A program made the translations under genes and the position numbers. Below the pieces are notes generated by a model. The model was given only the letters and a program-made list of their open reading frames with translations. It made no database searches and was not told the origin of the DNA. A DNA stretch of 64,000 nucleotides from Sphingorhabdus lacus. Lineage in GTDB: Bacteria > Pseudomonadota > Alphaproteobacteria > Sphingomonadales > Sphingomonadaceae. The stretch is from the NCBI RefSeq assembly GCF_009768975.1, contig NZ_CP035733.1, forward strand, positions 1,426,001-1,490,000, written 5' to 3'. Shown here piece after piece: positions 56,761 through 64,000 of the stretch. Numbering within the stretch: the stretch's first letter is position 1; each line of letters starts with the position of its first letter.

Positions 56761-57922
56761 TGCAGCAAGAAACCGCGAGCGTAAACCAGCCGCTCAAGGG
56801 CCTAAGGGTCCTTGAACTGGCCCGAATTCTGGCCGGCCCGTGGGCCGGACAGCTCCTCGGGGATCTTGGCGCGGACGTATTGAAGGTAGAAAGTCCGGAC
56901 GGCGACGACACGCGCCGATGGGGGCCGCCATTTATCGACAATGGCAACGGGACACATGACGCAGCTTATTTCCACGCCTGCAATCGCGGGAAGCGTTCGA
57001 TTACCGCCGACTTCGGCAGGCCCGAGATCTCGAGGAGGTGCGCCGCCTGGCGATCGAAGCCGATGTCGTTTTCGAAAATTTTAAGGTGGGCGGTCTGGCC
57101 AAGTTCGGGCTGGACTATGCAAGCCTCTCGGCCCTGAACCCCCGCCTCATATATTGCTCCATCAGTGGCTTTGGTCAGGACGGTCCTTATGCCGCTCGTG
57201 CCGGCTATGATTTCATCGTGCAGGGTCTGAGCGGGATCATGGACCTTACAGGCGAACCCGCCGGCGCACCGCAGAAAATCGGCGTGGCATTGGCTGACAT
57301 CGTGACCGGCCTATATGCCGTCATCGGCATCCAGGCCGCCCTCACGCGCCGTGAACGGACCGGCCGCGGTGACCATGTGGATGTTGCCCTGCTTGACTGC
57401 ATGACCGGTGTTCTTGCCAATCAAGCGATGAACTACCTGGCGACGCAGGAAAATCCGGTCCGACTGGGCAACGCACATCCGAATATCGCACCCTATGCAG
57501 TGTTCCCGGCCAAGGATGGCTGGCTAATACTTGCGGTGGGCAACGATGGTCAGTTTGACCGCTTTTGCAAAGTAGTCGGACTCGACGAACTATCGGCGTC
57601 GTCTTCATTCGCGACCAATTCTTCGCGGGTAGCCAACCGGGACGAATTGACCACCATCATCAGCGCAATCACGCAAAATTGGTTGCGTGACGACTTACTG
57701 GGTGCGCTGGAGGCCGCGACGGTACCAGCTGGCCCAATCAATACAGTTGCCCAGGTGTTGGCTGATCCCCAGATTACGGCGCGCGGACTGGTAAGACGAT
57801 TTGATCGAGCCGGCGCGTCCCCGGTCGAGGGGATACGCACGCCGCTTATATTTGAGCATGCCGGCCTGTCACTCGACTGCGGATCGCCCTTGCTAGGACG
57901 AGATCAGCCCTGCTGGCTTTGA
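56760..57922 (+). pseudogene. CaiB/BaiF-type CoA-transferase, single-base frameshift
   Basis: Class III CoA-transferase. [17 protein letters not shown] and [11 protein letters not shown] are N-terminal; a frameshift lies near 57022 in CCCGAGATCTCGAGG, where one G is missing. It continues in another frame with [32 protein letters not shown] and the catalytic Asp in DVALLDCMTG. Repaired length is 387 residues, normal. Its start overlaps the GCDH stop (TGATG). Beside a glutaryl-CoA dehydrogenase the natural role is succinyl-CoA:glutarate CoA transfer. Confidence 0.86.
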
Positions 57923-58435
57923 AGGTCAGTACTCCCCGAGGCAGCGATCGTCACATTGGACGCATTGCAGCACTAGGAAACAACCAGCGCCCGCCGCAAA
58001 TCTAAGCCAACGTCACTCCTTGTTACGCTTGTTCGGCGACCGATGAAAGCGGGTTCGGGCGATCGACTGAAGCACCTCGCCGTCCCCACATCGAGCGCGA
58101 TTGGCCCAACAAAGACACGATGACACCGCCCCGCCCGCCGACCGCGCCTACTTTGCAGTAAGCTTGCCGGCCGAACAGGAGGAGTTCTCGGCTTCCGGCC
58201 GCGAGTGATGATCGCAACGTCGAGAATGTCATAGCCGACATAGTCGAAGGCGTCTGCAAGGACCGGAAATATCCAGCAAAGGGCCGGAAAGCCAATCGGC
58301 CCGGCTCTGGAAGACAGACTAATGAGCCTTGTACATGACCTGAGGGTGCACCGCGTGCAGCGCCCCCGAACTTGATCGGGAAGACCCTTGACATCGTGCG
58401 GCGGTTCAATACCGCGATGGGCTTCCCAGAAGCAA
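57923..58435. other. Intergenic region
   Basis: About 510 bp with overlapping frames but none with family resemblance. It may hold the eroded end of a gene. No RNA or repeat recognised. Confidence 0.4.
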
Positions 58436-58945
58436 TCAGTTGCCGAAGCCACCTGCTTGCCACATCTCCCGCACTACTCGCCAACCATGAACTGTACGCT
58501 TCAGCACGAAAAGCTGGCGAATCGTCTCTTGCTTCGTGGTCGCGGGCGGGTTAGGCTGACAAGTCAATACCGCAAACACCGAAGCCATGTCCCGGTCCGA
58601 CGAGACAACAGTATCCTGCACGGCAAAGGCGCAGCCCTTATTGCCATTGGGGCCAAGATAAGCAAACCAGTCGTCAAGAGCTTTTACGGACGCCTCGATC
58701 CCACGCCTCGCCGCAACATCCCCCTCGCCGGTGATAATCACATCGTGGCTATAAAATCGCTCTGCGAGTTCGGTCGACGTCAAACCATCACGATTGGCCT
58801 GATCTTGGTCGGCGTAGAAGGCATGGAGCTCCTGGACGACATCGGCTGGCGCCGCTTGCACAGGCGTTTCGTGCGCCGCCGCTGATAGCGAAGGGGCACA
58901 CATCAATGCGAGCAGAGCCAAGCGCGTCTTAAGGTTACAGGTCAT
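58436..58945 (-). CDS. Exported SnoaL/DUF4440-like protein
   Basis: 169 residues with a Sec signal peptide (LALLALMCAPSLSAAAHE). The mature domain is of the NTF2-like fold (ELHAFYADQDQANRDGLTSTELAERFYSHDVIITGEGDV, ending VHGWRVVREMWQ), resembling SnoaL-like/DUF4440 proteins. GGAG lies just upstream of its ATG. Function unknown; periplasmic binding or hydrolysis of an aromatic is possible. Confidence 0.7.
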   Translation of the reverse strand: MTCNLKTRLALLALMCAPSLSAAAHETPVQAAPADVVQELHAFYADQDQANRDGLTSTELAERFYSHDVIITGEGDVAARRGIEASVKALDDWFAYLGPNGNKGCAFAVQDTVVSSDRDMASVFAVLTCQPNPPATTKQETIRQLFVLKRTVHGWRVVREMWQAGGFGN

Positions 58946-59594
58946 ATAATCTCCTCATTTCCCTGTGACAATACGGCAGCTTACTGGGCCGCATATAATT
59001 AATTCTACACCGAGATAATTATCTGTCTGCGATTTGGGTGTCAAGCGAGGATTGGCGGTTGGGCGGCATGCCTGGAAAGTCCCCATTCCATATCGGGCCT
59101 CACAGCCCGGCCAAACCACTATCGCGGCGGGCGGGGCATAAGCAGCTAGATCTGCCGCATCCCTCGCGCCACTGCTGAAAATCCCGGCCACGCCAAAAGG
59201 AGACACGCCAAATCGAGTTCAGGTCGCCAATGAGCCGTAATCCTGCTCGAAAGACACCTGGGATGACATCGAGCCGCCTTGCCGCGCCGACGTCCTCTCC
59301 GCCCGCAGACGAAAGTTTCGAATCGCCAAACCACGGTATGGTCTTGTCGGGCAGAGTGCGAGGGCCATGTCCTATGAAGATGCGCGAGGCCACGACATCG
59401 CCAAGACTCGCATCGACCCGCAGTGAGCGCGCCGCGAGAATCTTTTCCTCATGTCGCTCGTCTCGCAGTGCAAGCCCATAATTCGTCGATTGCAGAATTG
59501 ATTTGCATGTCGGATCGTGGCGGAATATAAGCCGTAGTCTCGCCGCGACGCGTTCAACCGGACCGACCCGGGTGCCGCACATAGCGGGCAGGTA
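58946..59594. other. Intergenic region with promoter-like and palindromic sequence
   Basis: About 650 bp with no supported gene. Close to 58945 on the minus strand it has CAGACA, 16 bp, TAGAAT (59029 to 59002), with AGATAATTATCT, a perfect 12 bp palindrome, in between. The layout resembles the promoters at 41.8 and 50.1 kb. The long minus-strand frame at 59100-59789 runs into the MFS gene and is not credible. Confidence 0.4.
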
Positions 59595-60794
59595 ATGAAC
59601 CGCATTGCGAAGGTGGAATGGATGGATAGCGGGCTCGGCGTGCGGCCGGTAAAGACATTGGCTATCGCGTGCATCCTTTACGCGCTTTCGATCATCCTGA
59701 TCAATATCGCGCCATTCTTTGTCGGGCTCTACGTCGATACGCTTCACATAAGCTTGAGCGAAGCGGGGTTTGTCCAAACCATTGATCAAGCAGGCGGCAT
59801 CATCGGGGCCGTCCTAGGCTTCTTTCTCATGCCGCGCCTCTCCTGGCGGACGCTGTCATTTTGCGCTGCGTTCGTGGCAACGATGGCCAATGCGGCAACG
59901 GCGTTGGCCGACAGTTACGTACTTCTGTGCCTGATCAGGTTTGTCGCAGGGTTTGCGGTAGTCCTGTTGACTACAGTCTCCGCATGCACCCTGGCCCGCG
60001 CGCGCGTCCCGGACCGTGCATTTGGGTTTGGACTGATGCTCGGCATGCTTCTTTCCGCCGTCGCGATCTGGGTGCTGGATGCGATAAGGACGGATTTTGG
60101 CTACAGCGCAAGCTTGGGATCGGGTGCTCTGTGGCTTTGCATCGCCGCGGGCCTTGCGCTGATGCTTCCTCGCGACCTGCGCGGGCGGACAGATAAGGCA
60201 GGCGCCTTCAGCGCCGACCCGGAACAGGCAAATATGCGCGTACTCGGCAAGGTCGGCCTCATCGCGCTGCTACTCTTTTCCATAAGCGCCAACGTCGGCT
60301 TCAGCTTTACCGAACGGGTAGGACTGGACAACGGCTTGGCGCCGAGCGCTATAGCCAGATCCTTCGCGATCGGCTGCATATTTTCCTTGGCCGGTTGCCT
60401 TTTGCCGACGATATTCGGTGCAGCTGGCGGGCGGATAAAATGGCTGTCTATAACGACTGCGTTTTTCATCATTGCACTTTGGCTCTTCTACACGGCCACA
60501 ACAATTACCCTATATATTGTCGCCTTCTCCATATATCTTTCGGTATTCAATATGGGCCTTGCCTACTATATGTCCGTGGTAGCGGAAAATGATCCCGAGG
60601 AACATTATACGCGGGCGATATATATCGTAAATGTTACCGCTCAATCGCTTGGCCCCGCCATTGGCGCCCTGATACTGATAGGTTATCCTATCACCATTGT
60701 GTTCTTGATTGCTCCTATAACCGCAATAGGTGCCCTGCTCTTGGTAGCTTTTTATACATCGCGGCAGCCGCGCAATTTGCCGGCATCCCTCTAG
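59595..60794 (+). CDS. Major facilitator superfamily transporter
   Basis: 399 residues with about 12 membrane segments. The N-terminal half has LAIACILYALSIILINIAPFFVGLYVD and SEAGFVQTIDQAGGIIGAVLGF. An alternative start at 59622 (MDSGLGVRPVK) with GAAGGTGG in front is possible. The cargo is unknown; the following amine-oxidase-like gene suggests an organic amine or amino acid. Same strand as the next gene. Confidence 0.85.
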   Translation: MNRIAKVEWMDSGLGVRPVKTLAIACILYALSIILINIAPFFVGLYVDTLHISLSEAGFVQTIDQAGGIIGAVLGFFLMPRLSWRTLSFCAAFVATMANAATALADSYVLLCLIRFVAGFAVVLLTTVSACTLARARVPDRAFGFGLMLGMLLSAVAIWVLDAIRTDFGYSASLGSGALWLCIAAGLALMLPRDLRGRTDKAGAFSADPEQANMRVLGKVGLIALLLFSISANVGFSFTERVGLDNGLAPSAIARSFAIGCIFSLAGCLLPTIFGAAGGRIKWLSITTAFFIIALWLFYTATTITLYIVAFSIYLSVFNMGLAYYMSVVAENDPEEHYTRAIYIVNVTAQSLGPAIGALILIGYPITIVFLIAPITAIGALLLVAFYTSRQPRNLPASL

Positions 60795-60875
60795 ATTGGC
60801 CGGAAGCGTGACTGGGACTTGGCGGGTCGCCCTAGTTCGGCGTGGCAATGGTTCAACTTTGGAAAGGTAAGATCA

Positions 60876-60977
60876 TTGGCGAGTTCAAACGACCAGGATT
60901 TGGTCGACCCGGTAAAGATTTTTGACTTCGGCAGCACATCGATGCTCGATTCCTCCGATCTGTGGGCGACGCTCTAA
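60876..60977 (+). CDS. Possible 33-residue leader or coupling peptide
   Basis: TTG start after GGAAAGGTAAGATCA; the peptide is MASSNDQDLVDPVKIFDFG..., ending ...DSSDLWATL. Its TAA overlaps the ATG of the flavin oxidoreductase (TAATG), which would couple their translation. It lies in the same frame as the preceding MFS gene, so it might instead be an eroded tail or a readthrough extension. No homology recognised. Confidence 0.3.
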   Translation: MASSNDQDLVDPVKIFDFGSTSMLDSSDLWATL

Positions 60978-62407
60978 TGGCAGCGGCAGCTGATGATTCG
61001 ACGCCCCACGGGTCCGGTGGCCGTTCATCGCCGCCGCATGCCGGAAAGTCCTTCTGGATTCGTGACTTTGGCGCCTATTCTTCAAATCCCGACCTGGATA
61101 CGGATATACACTGCGACATCCTCGTCATCGGCGGTGGCATTGCAGGCCTTTCATCGGCCTGGCATGCCGCAAAAAGCGGCTTGGGCAAGGTTGTCCTGAT
61201 CGAGAGCGAGGTCATCGGCTTCGGAGCGAGCGGCCGCGCGGCGGGCTGGATCATGCCCCAGTTCGGGATGGACCAATTGTCCATCCGCAAGGCATATGGC
61301 GTCGAGCGTTCCAGAGCGGCCTTCGCATATTGTCGGCGCGCAACCGCTTATACGCGCGAGATCATCGAGCAAAACGGCATCGAAAGCGATTATCGCGCGC
61401 CCGGCCTTATGCGGGTGGCCTTTGACGACCGTTGGGTGGACGATCTCCATGACCTGTATTCCACCTACCAGGATATCGGTGTGGATACGGTGTCATGGCT
61501 GACCGCACCGGACGTTCAGGCCCATTATAACGGAAATAGCAACTTCAAAGCGGCCATCTCCGACACGGACCTTGGCTTGCTCAACCCCTGCAAACAGGTG
61601 CGCGCGCTCAAGGCTCTGGCCGAAGCGGCGGGCGTTACGGTCTATGAAAACACCTCCGCGACACATATCGAGCGAAGGCCGGGCGGCGTATGGGTCATTA
61701 CGCCGGGCGGCTCGATTCAGGCGAGCAAGGTGGTGATTGCCACAAATGCTTTCACGCACCAACTGCAAGGGCCAGTGGGCCGAGAACTCGCTTCGTACCA
61801 GGCGCCGGTATTCGCGCGCGGCGCGGTAACGGAGCGGCTTTCGGACAAGCAGTGGGCCGAAGTTGGCTGGGAGCAGGGTAATGCGATCGAGAGCTCGCTT
61901 GACCTGTTTCACTATATGGCGCCCACCGCCGACCAACGTATCCAGTTCTACTTCATCTATTATGGCGGCCATCCCGTTCGCAATGAGATGGAACCGGCGG
62001 TCAGCGCCAAGGGTTCGGACGTCTCGCTGGCACATCTGAAACGCATATTCCCGGCTCTCCGAGACGTCCGGTTGGAGCATAATTGGGGCGGGCACATGTC
62101 GGCCACGCGCGACATGGTCCCTCACTTGACGAGTATCGGTGATCAGCGCGTTATCTACATCGGCGGCTGCTGGGGCCATGGCCTTGCCATCAACCACCTG
62201 CATGGCCAGACAGTGGCAGACATGTTGGCGGAACGGTCAACGGACCTCACCGATTTCTGGATTGTCGACCGGAAGCCCAAGAGTTGGCCGGTCTGGCCTC
62301 TCGATTTTATCGGCAAGCAACTCGCCTGGTCTTTGCTCAAGCGCAAAGTGCGTAAGCAGATACGGGGGTCCATTTTCGAGGGATGCGACGGCGATCTCCA
62401 GGAATAA
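60977..62407 (+). CDS. FAD-dependent oxidoreductase, DAO family (amine/amino-acid oxidase)
   Basis: 476 residues from the ATG at 60977; a GTG at 60962 would add five. Near residue 50 the FAD-binding motif ILVIGGGIAGLSSAWHAA is followed by GASGRAAGW, and the C-terminal GGCWGHGLAINHLHGQ completes the flavin site, as in gamma-glutamylputrescine oxidases, sarcosine oxidases and related N-methyl amine oxidases. Substrate unknown. Together with the dimethylamine-dehydrogenase-like protein next to it, an N-methylated compound is plausible. Confidence 0.85.
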   Translation: MAAAADDSTPHGSGGRSSPPHAGKSFWIRDFGAYSSNPDLDTDIHCDILVIGGGIAGLSSAWHAAKSGLGKVVLIESEVIGFGASGRAAGWIMPQFGMDQLSIRKAYGVERSRAAFAYCRRATAYTREIIEQNGIESDYRAPGLMRVAFDDRWVDDLHDLYSTYQDIGVDTVSWLTAPDVQAHYNGNSNFKAAISDTDLGLLNPCKQVRALKALAEAAGVTVYENTSATHIERRPGGVWVITPGGSIQASKVVIATNAFTHQLQGPVGRELASYQAPVFARGAVTERLSDKQWAEVGWEQGNAIESSLDLFHYMAPTADQRIQFYFIYYGGHPVRNEMEPAVSAKGSDVSLAHLKRIFPALRDVRLEHNWGGHMSATRDMVPHLTSIGDQRVIYIGGCWGHGLAINHLHGQTVADMLAERSTDLTDFWIVDRKPKSWPVWPLDFIGKQLAWSLLKRKVRKQIRGSIFEGCDGDLQE

Positions 62408-62600
62408 GGGCTGCCTGCGACGGGCAGCTTGTCGCCGACCAGGAGCGTCTGCCGCATCGTCTCCGGCAAAAGCCCCTCCCCCTCTCGCCGCGATCACACC
62501 GCGTGACGCACAACAAAACGGGTCGGATCCATCCCTTCACGCTCAAAAGGGAGCTTGAATCGCCTTTTTCCGAAAATGAAGCGATCCATTGACCACAAGC

Positions 62601-64000
62601 CTAACGCCTGCTCGCAAACTGGTCCCACCCGTTCGGGTCGCGGACGAAAGGTTTTTCGATCAAATAGTTAATATCGCCGATTGGCGTTTGGTCCATCTCT
62701 CGACCGAACCGATGACCTGAATGGACCGCATCAGCGACTGTGCCTGGCGCAAAACAGTCACCAATTGCGTGGACGGTGAACATCGGTGAGTTCTCTGCAA
62801 CTGTTTTACGTAAATCGTGAAGCAAGCCGTCGTTCGGTGACCGTAGGCAGATCATAACCACAATCGCCGCGGGCAAACGGATTGCTTTGCCGGTATAGAT
62901 ACAATGAGCCTCCACCTCGTCGGCACCGATCTCGACCAGGCGTCTCGCTGTAACAAGCTTCACGCCGAGTTTAAGCAGGGTCTGGTGAACGGCCTCTCGC
63001 TCGGATGTATATTTGAGCAGCGGGGAAGGTTCCGGATCAGGGGTAAGGAGCGTGACATCCAGCCCTTGCTTGGCAAGCTTCTCGGCGATTACACCTCCAA
63101 GATAATAGCCTTCATCGTCATTTATAACGACCGGCCCTTCGATCGTCCGGCCCGCCATCACGTCATCGGGCGTGATGACGTGCGGCTGGTCCCAACCGTT
63201 GACGGGAAATCTGTTCGCTTTGCCGATTCCGTCCCGGTCCCATGTCGATCCGGTTGCGACGACTATCGTTGTGAAGTCGAAATCGGCCACATCGGAAGCT
63301 TGAATTTCGCTTCCGAGGTAAATGTCGACATTCGCCAGCTTATGGATCTGACCAATTCGATAATCGGCTACGCGCCGGTAGGTGGACAGACCGGGAAGCG
63401 CCGATTCAAGCACGGAGCGTCCACCCAGAAAATTGCTCCGTTCCGAAAGCGCAACAGAATAGCCACGCCTTCCAAGCGTGAGAGTCGCTTCGAGTCCTGC
63501 CGGGCCGCCCCCAATTACCAGGATGCGTTCATCGGACATTTTTGCCGGAACCCGCTCCGGGTGCCAGCCGCGCCGCCACTCTTCGCCGGTTGTCGGGTTT
63601 TGCGTGCAACGAATTGCGCCGCCCATATATTGCATGGAAAGGCACGTGTTGCAGCCTATGCACTCACGAATATCCTCGATGCGGCCTTCTTCTATTTTCT
63701 TTGGCAGAAAAGGGTCGGCAATCGACGGACGCGCCGCACCGATCAGATCGACCAACCCATTTTTGATGAGCGACACCATGCGATCTGGCGACGTGTATCT
63801 CCCGACAGCGACCACCGGCTTGCTTGTCACCTGTTTCACGAAGGCAGTGAATGGCTCCTGCCACCCTTCGTCGGCAAAGCGGGCAGTCATCACATCGAGA
63901 TTGATGTTCTGAACATTGACATCCCACAGATCGGGCAGCTCGGCCAGCATCTCGACGACCCGCCGACCATCGCCGCTACAGGTGTAACCCGCATCGCCAA
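62601..64000 (-). CDS. Trimethylamine dehydrogenase-like NADH:flavin oxidoreductase, C-terminal part
   Basis: The frame is open to the window edge (GDAGYTCSGDGRRVVEMLAEL...), so the 5' part of the old-yellow-enzyme barrel is missing. Residues show the barrel end (AVGRYTSPDRMV, GAARPSIADPFLP), the 4Fe-4S ligands (ECIGCNTCLS, then ...AIRCTQNPTTGEEWRRG) and the pyridine-nucleotide/FAD domain (ILVIGGGPAGLEA). This order defines trimethylamine/dimethylamine dehydrogenases and N-methylproline or dienoyl-CoA relatives. The conserved TQNPTTGEEWRRGWHPE favours an N-methyl amine substrate. It is convergent with the oxidase gene. Confidence 0.88.
   Translation of the reverse strand, partial: GDAGYTCSGDGRRVVEMLAELPDLWDVNVQNINLDVMTARFADEGWQEPFTAFVKQVTSKPVVAVGRYTSPDRMVSLIKNGLVDLIGAARPSIADPFLPKKIEEGRIEDIRECIGCNTCLSMQYMGGAIRCTQNPTTGEEWRRGWHPERVPAKMSDERILVIGGGPAGLEATLTLGRRGYSVALSERSNFLGGRSVLESALPGLSTYRRVADYRIGQIHKLANVDIYLGSEIQASDVADFDFTTIVVATGSTWDRDGIGKANRFPVNGWDQPHVITPDDVMAGRTIEGPVVINDDEGYYLGGVIAEKLAKQGLDVTLLTPDPEPSPLLKYTSEREAVHQTLLKLGVKLVTARRLVEIGADEVEAHCIYTGKAIRLPAAIVVMICLRSPNDGLLHDLRKTVAENSPMFTVHAIGDCFAPGTVADAVHSGHRFGREMDQTPIGDINYLIEKPFVRDPNGWDQFASRR

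Noticed and set aside
57973-58484. Two overlapping minus-strand frames of about 150 codons
   Set aside because: No start signal, no family resemblance, and they contradict each other; left as intergenic.
59100-59789. 229-codon minus-strand frame
   Set aside because: Overlaps the start of the MFS gene by almost 200 bp, and its translation has no recognisable domain.
60792-60977. Stop-codon readthrough extending the MFS transporter
   Set aside because: The frame does stay open after the TAG to 60977, but nothing around the stop supports readthrough and the transporter already has full length.

Overview
The window looks like a sphingomonad (Alphaproteobacteria, Sphingomonadales) chromosome. 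The evidence is the compact dcw cell-wall/division cluster in the order mraZ-rsmH-ftsL-ftsI-murE-murF-mraY-murD-ftsW-murG-murC-murB, the alphaproteobacterial block argS-SPOR-nagZ-scpA-scpB-tatA-tatB-tatC, the ispH-thrB-rnhA run, and two large TonB-dependent receptors. The genus cannot be fixed from sequence reading alone. No rRNA, tRNA or CRISPR array was seen.

Region 1 (1-27,789) is core genome. The dcw operon runs on the minus strand, with nearly every junction a 1-4 bp stop/start overlap. Upstream of mraZ are G-triplet half-sites at about 10.5 bp spacing, which look like the MraZ autoregulatory operator. Then come a GldG-like membrane protein, a small membrane protein, a cysteine synthase, a ZnuD-like TonB receptor behind a near-perfect Zur-type palindrome, two tandem entericidin-like lipoprotein genes, tatABC, scpAB, nagZ, a SPOR protein, argS, a lipoprotein, ispH, thrB and rnhA.

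Region 2 (27,795-36,400) is mobile DNA. A visibly AT-richer Tn7-like transposition module (tnsA, tnsB, tnsC and a long 641-residue tniQ/tnsD-like gene) starts 5 bp after the rnhA stop codon, at a terminus beginning TGT. It is followed directly by a complete IS21-family element with perfect 30 bp inverted repeats but no visible target duplication, so the DNA on its two sides was probably not contiguous originally.

Region 3 (36,400-64,000) is a catabolic island. It holds (a) a molybdenum-hydroxylase operon (2Fe-2S subunit, large subunit with a twin-arginine leader, XdhC, MocA-like protein) ending in a decayed ferredoxin reductase; (b) a scrap zone of gene fragments (NmrA-type, ferredoxin, IS110); (c) a seven-gene minus-strand operon encoding the complete maleamate route of pyridine-ring degradation: FAD monooxygenase, 2,5-dihydroxypyridine dioxygenase (NicX), N-formylmaleamate deformylase (NicD), maleamate amidohydrolase (NicF) and maleate isomerase (NicE), plus an alpha/beta hydrolase and a TetR regulator; (d) a TonB receptor and an APC permease; (e) a glutaryl-CoA dehydrogenase / CaiB-type CoA-transferase pair, each carrying one single-base frameshift; and (f) an MFS transporter, an amine-oxidase-like flavoenzyme and the 3' part of a trimethylamine-dehydrogenase-like enzyme that runs off the window.

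Taken together, the island would hydroxylate an N-heteroaromatic (nicotinate, nicotine or a relative), convert it through 2,5-dihydroxypyridine to fumarate, and feed central metabolism. The most interesting possibility is that this island is cargo of a Tn7-like element targeted to the 3' end of rnhA. The distal transposon end, which would prove it, is not visible here.
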